Source: JBBDMX01 sp040878035
GTDB taxonomy: Bacteria; Planctomycetota; Phycisphaerae; Phycisphaerales; Phycisphaeraceae
Assembly (NCBI GenBank): GCA_040878035.1
Contig: JBBDMX010000091.1
Location: 5,518 to 69,517 of the forward strand
DNA: 64,000 nucleotides
Reading direction: 5' to 3'
Shown: positions 16,610 to 24,050 of the stretch, piece after piece
How positions within the stretch are numbered: the first letter of the stretch is position 1
Layout of the letters: every line of letters begins with the position of its first letter
The notes under the pieces: model-generated
The model's database searches: none
Told to the model about the DNA's origin: nothing
Seen by the model: the letters and a program-made list of their open reading frames with translations, nothing else
Made by a program: the position numbers and the translations under genes

Positions 16610-17008
16610 CGGGGCGGGCGGGACGAAGGCCGAGTGGAGAGTGGGAGTTGCTAATGCCCTGTGCGCAGCCGCTATTCCCGGCGGTGTTATCGCGAATTCC
16701 GGCGGTGAGGTCGCCTGATACGGGGAAGCCGTAGCGATCTGCGCGGAACAGTTGGCGAGTTCCGGAGTTGAGATCGCCAGTTCCAGCGGGCAGGTTGCAC
16801 GATGACGCGGCGATCTTGCCAAACAAATGAGTCGTGGCGCCCCCCGGAAGATTCGTGGCGCTCCCCGGAAGATGCGGGGTGCGCCCGCAATGGCTGGTAG
16901 AGCGCTACTCGTGGAGCGTGGCGCGCTACGGATGTCTGGTGGTGCGACACGGCTTTGGCGTGGTGCGCTATAACCAGGGCGGGTTGCGCCCCGGAAGTTC
17001 CGGGGCGC
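16610..17008 (-). repeat. Degenerate tandem array: 19 units of exactly 21 bp
   Basis: Read on the plus strand in 21-base steps from 17008 down to 16610, every one of the 19 units ends in GC, while the rest diverges around a CCGG-containing core, e.g. GAATTCCGGCGGTGAGGTCG plus C. On the minus strand, in frame with the HNH gene, this gives Ala at every seventh residue (APRNFRG, ATRPGYS, APRQSRV, APPDIRS and so on). No stop codon interrupts it. Whether it is translated, transcribed as RNA or a DNA-binding array is unknown. Confidence 0.85.
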
Positions 17009-17100
17009 AACACGGACGGGGCAAAAGGGCGATTTTGCGCGAATAAGGGCGTTTTCGTTCAGTGGGGCCGCGATTGGGCCGATCCCCCAGAAAGATGACT

Positions 17101-17201
17101 CACCGCGGAGGACGCCAAGGGCGCGGAGGAAGGCCGTGGTTTGGGTTGGTGTTCGCGGGTCTTCGCTTTTTCGTTCCTCGTTCTTCATTTTTCGCTCTTA
17201 G
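17101..17201. repeat. Simple-repeat patch upstream of the 17223 gene
   Basis: CACCGCGGAGGACGCCAAGG with GCGCGGAGGA is followed by TTCGTTCCTCGTTCTTC units. Similar stretches occur at 28109-28167, 29968-30030 and 30120-30160. With the 21-bp array and short unique stretches it fills the 16460-17222 gap. Confidence 0.7.
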
Positions 17202-17222
17202 TTTGGTCAAGGAGCTTGAGCC

Positions 17223-17900
17223 ATGGCCCGTGATTACTTGCCGCGGAGGGATGAGGAGGTGCTGGCGTGGATGAAACGCTTTGCCGGGGGGATCGCGGCG
17301 CAGCCGGGGGCTTACATGCTCAGCGCCGGCGATGCGGCGACGATCCAGGGGGCGGTCCAGGCGTTTGCGCAGGCGTATGCGCCGGCGATGACGCCCGGCA
17401 CGCGGACGCCGGTGGCGGTCAATCGCAAGGACGCGACCCGCAACGCCGCCGAGCAGGTCTGCCGGCAGTATTACTCGATCATCAAGCCTAACGGCGGGGT
17501 ATCCGATGCGTGCAAGATCGAGATCGGCGTGCGGCCGATGAATCCGGGGCGCAGCCGGATCGCCTGTCCGCAGAGTTCGCCCTTGCTGAGCATCGTGGCC
17601 GCGACGCCTGGCGGGCAGGTGCTGCGCTATCGCGACACGAACACGCCCGACAGCCGGGCCAAGCCGTTTGGGGCGATGCAGATTCAGGTGATGGTTCATG
17701 TCGGCGATGAGCCGGCGGGGCCCGGCGCGGCGGAACGGCCTGGCGGGCGATTGGCCGGTCAGTTCACCAGCAATCCGATCACGGTGAGCTTCGGTCACGA
17801 GGACGACCGCAGGAAGGCGACGTATTACGCGCGGTGGGTGTCGCGGCGCGGCGAGGTGGGGCCGTGGTCGGCGCCGGTGAGCATGAGCATCGCGGCGTGA
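17223..17900 (+). CDS. Protein of unknown function, planctomycete hypothetical type
   Basis: A 225-residue soluble protein with no signal peptide. The N-terminal half is helical (LAWMKRFAGGIAA... and NAAEQVCRQYYSIIKP). The C-terminal half looks like a fibronectin-type beta domain: SRAKPFGAMQIQVMVHVGDE and YYARWVSRRGEVGPWSAPV. I recall similar two-part proteins annotated as hypothetical in planctomycetes and other phyla, but no function is known to me. It lies between the 21-bp array and the frameshifted transposase, on the opposite strand to both the HNH gene and the transposase. Confidence 0.7.
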   Translation: MARDYLPRRDEEVLAWMKRFAGGIAAQPGAYMLSAGDAATIQGAVQAFAQAYAPAMTPGTRTPVAVNRKDATRNAAEQVCRQYYSIIKPNGGVSDACKIEIGVRPMNPGRSRIACPQSSPLLSIVAATPGGQVLRYRDTNTPDSRAKPFGAMQIQVMVHVGDEPAGPGAAERPGGRLAGQFTSNPITVSFGHEDDRRKATYYARWVSRRGEVGPWSAPVSMSIAA

Positions 17901-17937
17901 GGGCCCGGGAGAAGGGCGGAAGGCCCCTCCGCTTCGC

Positions 17938-18022
17938 TTCGGGGCTAAACCTTGTGGACCCCCTCCGCTGCGCTTCGGGGCTAAACTTGCGCTTCGGGCT
18001 AAACTTGCGCTTCGGGCTAAAC
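17938..18022. repeat. Four REP units (TTCGGGGCTAAAC) beside the Y1 transposase
   Basis: Units at 17938-17950, 17974-17986, 17993-18004 and 18011-18022. A fifth unit lies inverted at 18662-18674, beyond the other end of the transposase, and both sides carry the adjoining CCCTCCGNTGCGC. Confidence 0.88.
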
Positions 18023-18633
18023 GGGGAATGGGGTTACGAATGGGAATGACTGGCGCGGGCGGCCTTCTTTCTCCGGATTCTGCTCGACATAGTTGATTGC
18101 CCGGATGATGTCCGCGGTCTGGTCGAGGTAGACCTTCCACTGGCCGTCGGCCCACGGCTTGGGCGTTCGGCCCTGGCGATCGACGTAACCCTCAAGCGGA
18201 TGACAACCCGCCTGGTTCAGAGCCCGTGTCGCCGCGGCACGCAGTTGGTCGGCCACCTTCTCGATCGGCAATCGATGCCGGGCGACGACCATATGCACGT
18301 GTTGGGGCAGGATCGCGCACGCATGCATCGTCAGGCCGCCGCGGCTCACATAATCGGCAAACCCGATAGCGACCGCCTCGATCATCGCCGCGGTCAGGTG
18401 AACCGCCGGGTACTTGAGGCACACCTGGCGGCCATGCGCAGAGCGCGATCATGCTCCCGCTGGGCCACCGACCGGCGTGCCTGGGTCGTCGTGGCGTCGC
18501 CGAACCGCCGCAGTTCCCAGGCCCAGACAAAATCAGACCACGACCCCCGCGGATCATTGGGCAACCAGAGGCCATAGGCGCAGAACACCAGGTGATACGC
18601 CAGCACCATGTCCGCGATATTAGCGATCCCCAT
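18017..18633 (-). pseudogene. REP-associated Y1 transposase, frameshifted
   Basis: The N-terminal part (18394-18633) reads MVLAYHLVFCAYGLWLPNDP with RGSWSDFVWAWEL, characteristic of planctomycete Y1 (HUH) transposases. The C-terminal part (18017 to about 18424) has HVHMVVARHR, the HUH motif, and IRAINYVEQNPEKEG with the catalytic Tyr. The frames join cleanly as AARQVCLKYPAV if one C is restored near 18430, so a single-base deletion splits the gene. No slippery heptamer is present there. Inverted TTCGGGGCTAAAC units flank it on both sides, the layout expected of a REP-associated transposase. Confidence 0.85.
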
Positions 18634-18661
18634 CGTCCAGTTTCAACCCGCCGCGCTTACC

Positions 18662-18689
18662 GTTTAGCCCCGAAGCGCAACGGAGGGGC
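18662..18689. repeat. Inverted REP unit on the far side of the transposase
   Basis: GTTTAGCCCCGAA followed by GCGCAACGGAGGGGC is the reverse complement of the 17959-17986 unit, with one mismatch. Confidence 0.88.
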
Positions 18690-18732
18690 TTGCCATGACA
18701 CGGCCGCGGGCTTCGCCTATGCTTGTGGCACT

Positions 18733-19374
18733 ATGGCAGCAGACATTGAACAACGCATCGAGCAGTGGGAAAAGATGACGCGCGAGGCGCCGGATGATAT
18801 GGCGTGGTTCAGCCTGGGCAACGCTTATCGCGATGCGGGCCGGCTGGAGGAGGCGGCCGAGGCGCTGTCCAAGGCGATCGCGCAGAACGCCGGCATGTCG
18901 CGGGCCTATCAATTGCGCGCCCAGGTGCTGATGCAACTGGACCGCAATGACGAGGCCGGCGCGGTGTTGACGACGGGCTACACGGTGGCGGTGGAGAAGG
19001 GCGACGTGATGCCGCAGCGGGCGATGGAGTCGCTGTTACAGAAGTTGGGTCAGCCCGTGCCGGAGGTGGCGAAGAAGGTAGTACCGCCGCAAGTCGCCGC
19101 CGGCGACGCGGTGATGGATCGCAAGACGGGTCAGCCGGGCACGAAGCTACCCGACCCGCCGATGCGCGGGCCACTGGGGAAGTTCATCTACGACCACTAC
19201 TCGCAGCAGACCTGGCGCGAGTGGATCGGCCAGGGCACCAAGGTGATCAACGAGCTGCGCCTGGATTTTTCCAACCAGGGACACCAGAAGATCTACGAGC
19301 AGCACATGATGGAATGGCTGGGGATCACGGATGAGGATGTGGCGGCGTATGCGAAGGAACAGGGGGAGAAGTGA
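18733..19374 (+). CDS. TPR protein fused to a YggX-like domain
   Basis: The 213-residue protein has two or three TPR-like helices at about residues 22-90 (AWFSLGNAYRDAGRLEEAAEA). Residues 138-197 match Fe(2+)-trafficking protein YggX: KLPDPPMRGPLGKFIYDHYS, then WREWIGQGTKVINELRL and EQHMMEWLG. In YggX these are PxxPxPGxLG...W..W...T.LINE.RL. YggX helps protect or repair iron-sulfur clusters. The N-terminal Cys of stand-alone YggX is absent here. ATG 18733 starts cleanly before the TPRs. The fusion is unusual; function as an iron-handling protein is inferred. Confidence 0.8.
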   Translation: MAADIEQRIEQWEKMTREAPDDMAWFSLGNAYRDAGRLEEAAEALSKAIAQNAGMSRAYQLRAQVLMQLDRNDEAGAVLTTGYTVAVEKGDVMPQRAMESLLQKLGQPVPEVAKKVVPPQVAAGDAVMDRKTGQPGTKLPDPPMRGPLGKFIYDHYSQQTWREWIGQGTKVINELRLDFSNQGHQKIYEQHMMEWLGITDEDVAAYAKEQGEK

Positions 19375-19447
19375 TTCCCCGCGGGGGGGTTGCGAAGGGC
19401 CCGATCCTGGGGAGAGTGGGACGCGACGAGTCGCGGTGCTTCGTAGG

Positions 19448-19948
19448 TTAGTCGCCCGTGGCCGCGAGCATTTTGGGGGTGGCGAGCCAGAGGAGCGTGC
19501 CGGCGCCGGGGCGGGGTTTGCCTTCGATGTCGATGCAGGCGCAGCCTGCCTTTTTCAGTTGGATGAAAGAGTGGGGCGCGCTGCCGGCGCATAAGTGGGC
19601 GACCATCTGGCTCAGGGCCGGCTCGTGGCCGACGAGAATGACGCATTCATCGTTGAGCTTGGCCAGTCGGCGCAGCAGGCGGTCGGTGGACGCCGAGGCC
19701 AGCTCAGTCATGGTCTGGGGTTTGGCGTCCAGAGCGTCGGCGAGGATGTCGGCGGTCTGGGCGGCGCGGACTTTGGGGCTGGTCATGATCTGGGGGGCCT
19801 GGCCCTTGAGCAGTTGCGCCAGGCCGGCGACGGCGGCGCGGGTCTTGCGGATGCCTTGGTCGGTCAGGGCGCGGGCGGCGTCAGCGCTGGCGGGGGCGTT
19901 GGGGGCCAGGTCCTGGGCGATGCCGTGACGGAAGAAGAGCAGTTGCAT
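19448..19948 (-). CDS. sixA: SixA-like phosphohistidine phosphatase (histidine phosphatase family)
   Basis: A 166-residue histidine phosphatase. The catalytic RHG sits at residues 7-9 (FFRHGIAQD), and the second catalytic His is in ILVGHEPALSQ. SPKVRAAQTADIL is the usual Arg-containing motif. The length and RHG position match SixA, which dephosphorylates phosphohistidine signalling proteins. It follows phoU at the end of the pst cluster, but a 100-bp palindrome lies between them, so co-transcription is uncertain. ATG 19948 starts at the first beta strand. Confidence 0.85.
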   Translation of the reverse strand: MQLLFFRHGIAQDLAPNAPASADAARALTDQGIRKTRAAVAGLAQLLKGQAPQIMTSPKVRAAQTADILADALDAKPQTMTELASASTDRLLRRLAKLNDECVILVGHEPALSQMVAHLCAGSAPHSFIQLKKAGCACIDIEGKPRPGAGTLLWLATPKMLAATGD

Positions 19949-19981
19949 GGAGGATCGTAGGCGAGAGGGAATGAGCCGGGG

Positions 19982-20047
19982 CCAATCCCCGGCAAGCCCC
20001 GCCCCCGGATGACGGGGCATGCCGGGGCTTGGTCATGCCGGGGCCTG
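19982..20047. repeat. REP-like palindrome CCAATCCCCGGCAAGCCCCG
   Basis: Arms 19982-20001 and 20013-20032 are complementary, followed by a partial third copy ending near 20047. The inverse arrangement recurs at 55157-55200. Confidence 0.85.
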
Positions 20048-20048
20048 G

Positions 20049-20738
20049 TCAGGGATTACTGGGCGCGGGCATGCGGTTGGGGTGGGGCCGGCTGTGGCGC
20101 AGGATGTCGCCGCGGGCCATGTAAAGCACGTCCTCGGCGATGTTGACCGTGTGGTCGGCCATGCGTTCGAGTTGGCGGGAGATGGAGAGGAAGTGGACCA
20201 GCGCCTCGATGCGTTGCGGGTCGGCGTGCAACTGCGTTTCGATGTGCGTGTAGGCCTTGCGATGGATGTCGTCCACGTCGTCGTCGGCCTTGCGCACCTC
20301 CTGGGCCAGGGCGGTGTCGATGTTGACCAGGGCATCGAGGCTGCTCTTGATCATCCACTGCACCTTGCGGGTCATGGTGGCCAGGTCGAAGGGGGGCTCG
20401 ACGCGGGGCATGCCCGCCAGGAACACCGCCTGCTCCGCCACATTCACCGCCAGGTCGGCGATGCGTTCCAGGTCGTTGTTGATCTTGAGCACCGCCACCA
20501 CGAAGCGCAGGTCCATGGCCACCGGCTGATAGAGCGCCAGGGTGTGCAGGCACTCCTCCTCGACCTCGATCTCCATCAGGTCGATGCGGTCGTCGGCCTC
20601 GATGATCTGCTTAGCCAGCGCCACGTCGCGCAACTGCACCGCGCGGATGGCGCCCTCGCTGGCCTCCTCGACCAGCGCGGAAAGAGAAAGGATCATCTTC
20701 TTGAGGCGATCGGTCTGGCGTTGAAGGTGCATGGACAT
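20049..20738 (-). CDS. phoU: Phosphate signalling protein PhoU
   Basis: A 229-residue helical protein with two PhoU repeats. Diagnostic segments are EADDRIDLMEIEVEEECL in the first, and the metal-binding-type EVRKADDDVDDIHRKAY and LERMADHTVNIAEDVLYMA in the second. PhoU links the Pst transporter to PhoR and represses the Pho response when phosphate is ample. It follows pstB in the same direction after about 120 bp of repeats. Confidence 0.95.
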   Translation of the reverse strand: MSMHLQRQTDRLKKMILSLSALVEEASEGAIRAVQLRDVALAKQIIEADDRIDLMEIEVEEECLHTLALYQPVAMDLRFVVAVLKINNDLERIADLAVNVAEQAVFLAGMPRVEPPFDLATMTRKVQWMIKSSLDALVNIDTALAQEVRKADDDVDDIHRKAYTHIETQLHADPQRIEALVHFLSISRQLERMADHTVNIAEDVLYMARGDILRHSRPHPNRMPAPSNP

Positions 20739-20752
20739 GGGGGGGGTTTCTT

Positions 20753-20860
20753 ATTTCGGATTTCGGATTTCGGAAGTTTGAAGTTCGAAGTACGAAGTAA
20801 GAGGAATACTCATGCTTCACACTTCACACTTCACACTTCGCACTTCGCACTCCGTACTTC
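20753..20860. repeat. Simple-repeat patch between pstB and phoU
   Basis: TTTCGGATTTCGGATTTCGG is followed by AAGTTCGAAGTACGAAG and a run of ACTTCACACTTC units, so two complementary simple sequences face each other. It nearly fills the intercistronic gap. Confidence 0.8.
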
Positions 20861-21752
20861 ACCCGAACCGGCCGGTGATGTAGTCTTCCGTTTCCTTCTT
20901 TTGCGGATTGGTGAACAGTTGCTGGGTCTGGCCGAACTCGATCAGGTCGCCAGTGTAGAGGAAGGCCGTGTAATCGCTGATGCGCGACGCCTGCTGCATG
21001 TTGTGCGTCACGGTGATGATGGTGTACTGCTGCTTGAGTTCGAGCATGAGGTCTTCGATGGCGGCGGTGGAGCGCGGGTCCAGGGCTGAGCAAGGCTCGT
21101 CCATGAGCAGGACCTCCGGCCCGACGGCAATGGCACGGGCGATGCACAGGCGCTGCTGCTGCCCGCCGGAAAGCCCCAGCGCCGACTGATGCAGGCGGTC
21201 TTTCACCTCATTCCACAGGGCGGCTTTGCGCAGCGACCATTCCACCAGCGCGGCCGTCTCGGACTTAGTGATCTTCATGTGTATCCGCGCCCCGAAGGCC
21301 ACGTTCTGGAAGATGGACTTGGGGAACGGATTGGGCTTTTGAAACACGATGCCCACGCGGCGGCGCAGCTCGACCACGTCGGTGGCACGCGACAGCACAT
21401 CCACTTCGTGCAGGCGCAGCGTGCCCTGGGCGCGAGCGATGGGGATGGTGTCGTTCATGCGGTTAATCCAGCGCAGCAGGGTGCTCTTGCCGCAGCCGCT
21501 GGGGCCGATGAACGCCGTGATCCGCTTCTCGGGCAGGGCGATGGTGATCTGCCGGATGGCGTGAAAGGCGCCATACCAGGCGTTGAAGTCGCGGATATCG
21601 ATGGCGATGGCGCCGCCAGACGACGAAGAGTGGGTCATGGGACCGAGGTTCCGGGCGCTGGCGGCGGCGGCGGCGCGCGAGTCGGTGGGACGAGGCGCAG
21701 GCAACCCCCGGGCGCCGGCGGTCGAAGGCATAGTGACGGTTTGGTCAATCAT
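20859..21752 (-). CDS. pstB: Phosphate ABC transporter ATP-binding protein PstB
   Basis: The ATPase of the Pst high-affinity phosphate importer. Walker A GPSGCGKST (about residue 85), Q-loop VFQKPNPFPKSI, signature LSGGQQQRLCIARA, Walker B EVLLMDEPCSALDP and the H-loop VTHN are all present. The C-terminus ETEDYITGRFG is typical of PstB. The first 45 residues are low-complexity and poorly conserved, so the true start could be the internal Met near 21638. It follows pstA by about 20 bp. Confidence 0.95.
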   Translation of the reverse strand: MIDQTVTMPSTAGARGLPAPRPTDSRAAAAASARNLGPMTHSSSSGGAIAIDIRDFNAWYGAFHAIRQITIALPEKRITAFIGPSGCGKSTLLRWINRMNDTIPIARAQGTLRLHEVDVLSRATDVVELRRRVGIVFQKPNPFPKSIFQNVAFGARIHMKITKSETAALVEWSLRKAALWNEVKDRLHQSALGLSGGQQQRLCIARAIAVGPEVLLMDEPCSALDPRSTAAIEDLMLELKQQYTIITVTHNMQQASRISDYTAFLYTGDLIEFGQTQQLFTNPQKKETEDYITGRFG

Positions 21753-21773
21753 GGCGACTCCCGTTCCTGCTTC

Positions 21774-22997
21774 CTATGACAACGGCTTCTGAAACTTCTG
21801 GCGGATCAAGACGGCGGTGGCATTGAAGCACAGCAGCACGGTCAGCAGCACGATGATGGAACTGGCGGCCAGATCATGGAACTCGCGCTGCGGCCGTTGC
21901 GCCCAGTTGTAGGTCTGGAGCGGCATGGCGGTGAAATCATCCATGAGGTTGCCCGGCGGATTGGAGATAAACACAATGCCGGCGATCATCAGCAGCGGCG
22001 CCGCCTCGCCGATGGCGCGGCTCATGGCCAGGATGGCGCCGGTCATGATGCCCGGGATCGCCGCCGGCAGCGTCACGTTCCACACCACCTGCCAGCGCGT
22101 CGCGCCCAGCCCCAGGGCCGCGTCACGCAGCGAAGCCGGCACGGCGCGCAGCGACTCCTGCGACGCGATGATCACCACCGGCAGTATCACCAGCATCAGC
22201 GTCAGCGCCCCGGTCAGAACGCTGCGGCCAAAGGGCAAGCGGAAGTAATAGCGGCGCGACTCACTGATCCGTCCCGGCAGATCACCTTGGCGCAACGTGC
22301 GCTGGGCAACCTCCTCATCGTCGGGCCAGGGAGCATCGATCCCGATGACGTTCACCTGGACCTCCTGGCCGTCGACCAGCGCCGTCATGCCGCTCTTCCC
22401 CTGGCTCTGCGGCGCCTGGGGACCGTCCACGGGCACCAGCAACACGCGGTCGGCCTCGTTGTAGAACTGGTCGTAGTACGTCACGCCGATCTCCCAGGTG
22501 GGACTCAGCTCATTGCCGAAGAATCCGAACATGGAGGCGAACGCGGTGAGCCCGACGATGCCATAGACCACCGAAGGCACGCCCGCCAGGTTGGTGATGT
22601 TGGTCTGGATGAAACTGCGCGTGGCGCGGATGGCGCGGCTGCGCGGTTTGAACTCCTCGAGCATAATGGCGGCGCCGACGCCCAGGGGCAGGGTGAAGAC
22701 CGCGGTGAGGACCAGGAGCCACAGCGACCCCATGATGGGCGGGAAGAACCCGGCCTCGTCCACATTGGGGCTGGGCGGGGCCGTGAGGAACGTGCCGGTC
22801 AGGCGCGTCATGCCCTGAGCGACGATGGCGCCAAGGATCACGACCAGCAGCACGACCGAGGAGCAAGCTACCGTGACGCAAAACCAGCGAAACAGGCGTT
22901 CCCGGGTATGCCGCCCTTTCACCGAACGATGCACCTGGCGCATGCGCTGGGGGTTGAAGAGGACGACCGGGTTGTTGGGCGCTTGGTCGCCGTTCAT
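21774..22997 (-). CDS. pstA: Phosphate ABC transporter permease PstA
   Basis: A 407-residue inner-membrane permease. ATG 22997 overlaps the pstC stop (ATGA). The membrane domain carries NLAGVPSVVYGIVGL and the cytoplasmic loop SLRDAALGLGATRWQVVWNV, which contacts PstB. It is longer than typical PstA (about 290) because a periplasmic segment of roughly 90 residues (NELSPTWEIGV... to RQGDLPGRISESRRYYF) sits between helices. That insert has no motif I know. Confidence 0.93.
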   Translation of the reverse strand: MNGDQAPNNPVVLFNPQRMRQVHRSVKGRHTRERLFRWFCVTVACSSVVLLVVILGAIVAQGMTRLTGTFLTAPPSPNVDEAGFFPPIMGSLWLLVLTAVFTLPLGVGAAIMLEEFKPRSRAIRATRSFIQTNITNLAGVPSVVYGIVGLTAFASMFGFFGNELSPTWEIGVTYYDQFYNEADRVLLVPVDGPQAPQSQGKSGMTALVDGQEVQVNVIGIDAPWPDDEEVAQRTLRQGDLPGRISESRRYYFRLPFGRSVLTGALTLMLVILPVVIIASQESLRAVPASLRDAALGLGATRWQVVWNVTLPAAIPGIMTGAILAMSRAIGEAAPLLMIAGIVFISNPPGNLMDDFTAMPLQTYNWAQRPQREFHDLAASSIIVLLTVLLCFNATAVLIRQKFQKPLS

Positions 22998-23950
22998 TCG
23001 TAGACCTCGCGGAATCGTTTGCGGATGATCGCACCCACAATGGTGAAGGCGAAGGTGATGGCAAAGAGGGCGGCGGCGACGGCGTACATGGAGAGGTACT
23101 CGACGCCGAAGTTGGAGACGTCGCCCAGCGCCATCTGGACCATGAAGCCGGTCATGGTCTGGATTTCCTCGCCGGGGTTGAGGGTCATTTTGGGGGTGCT
23201 GCCGGCGGCCAGGGCGACGACCATGGTTTCGCCGACGGCCCGCGCCGCCGCCAGCAGGACCGCCGAGACGATGCCCGACAAGGCTGCGGGACACACGACC
23301 TTCACGGCCGCGTCAAAGCGCGTTCCGCCCAGGCCGTAGACCCCGTCACGCAGGCTTTGCGGCACGGCACGCAGGGCGTCCTCCGAAAGCGAGCTGACGA
23401 TCGGCAGGATCAGAATGCCCACCGCGATGCCGGCCGACAGAGCGTTGTAGGCGCCGATGCCCTCGCTGAATAACTTGAGCCCGGGCGTGATCAACTGAAG
23501 GGCGAAGAAGCCATAGACCACTGTGGGGATGCCCGCCAGCACTTCCAGCGCCGGCTTGAGGATGGCACGCACGCGCGGGTGGGCGTACTCGCTGAGATAG
23601 ATCGCCGTGACCAGCCCCAGGGGAACCGCCACCAAGAGCGCCACGCTGGCGACCAGAAAGGTGCCGCAGACTAGCGGCCAGATGCCAAAGTACTTGGTGG
23701 ATCCCAGCAGGGGACTCCATTGCGTACCACCGAAAAAGTCGCCAAGTGACACCTCGTCGTGCCTGAAGAACTGGTAGGTTTCCAGTCCCAGGACGAAGAG
23801 GATCGCAGCCGTCACCAGCACGGAGAACAGGGTAGCGCCGCCCAGGGACGAGAGGATGCCGTACTCGCGCCAGCGCACGGACCGGCGGGAGCGCAGTCGG
23901 CCACCGATGGGCCGCGGGGCGTCGCTGGCGGTGCTGAAGGCCTGGCTCAC
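22994..23950 (-). CDS. pstC: Phosphate ABC transporter permease PstC
   Basis: A 318-residue permease with about six transmembrane helices. Family marks include EVLAGIPTVVYGFFAL and the coupling loop SLRDGVYGLGGTRFDA. It starts at GTG 23950, 100 bp after the pstS stop, and overlaps pstA by four bases. Confidence 0.95.
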   Translation of the reverse strand: MSQAFSTASDAPRPIGGRLRSRRSVRWREYGILSSLGGATLFSVLVTAAILFVLGLETYQFFRHDEVSLGDFFGGTQWSPLLGSTKYFGIWPLVCGTFLVASVALLVAVPLGLVTAIYLSEYAHPRVRAILKPALEVLAGIPTVVYGFFALQLITPGLKLFSEGIGAYNALSAGIAVGILILPIVSSLSEDALRAVPQSLRDGVYGLGGTRFDAAVKVVCPAALSGIVSAVLLAAARAVGETMVVALAAGSTPKMTLNPGEEIQTMTGFMVQMALGDVSNFGVEYLSMYAVAAALFAITFAFTIVGAIIRKRFREVYE

Positions 23951-23995
23951 GGGACGTTCCTGCGCTGCGGGGGTGCGGCTTTCCGGCTAATAAGC

Positions 23996-24023
23996 CCCGC
24001 CAGGGCAGTAACGCCCTGGCGGG
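23996..24023 (-). promoter_or_regulatory. Intercistronic hairpin between pstS and pstC
   Basis: CCCGCCAGGGC (23996-24006) pairs perfectly with 24013-24023 around a 6-nt loop, with no T-run. Such hairpins after a binding-protein gene often stabilise the upstream mRNA or partly terminate it, raising PstS over PstCAB. This role is inferred. Confidence 0.55.
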
Positions 24024-24050
24024 AGGGATCGTTGACGCGCCTGGGGCCGG

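Noticed and set aside
16610..17008. CRISPR array
   Set aside because: Units are contiguous 21-mers without alternating repeat and spacer, and no cas genes are present.
16460..17188. Extended HNH protein of 521 residues as the default annotation
   Set aside because: Its N-terminus is simple-repeat DNA and the array; the family core starts after 16459. Kept as a question in the findings.
18394..18430. Programmed frameshift in the Y1 transposase
   Set aside because: No slippery heptamer is present at the junction; a one-base deletion explains the break.
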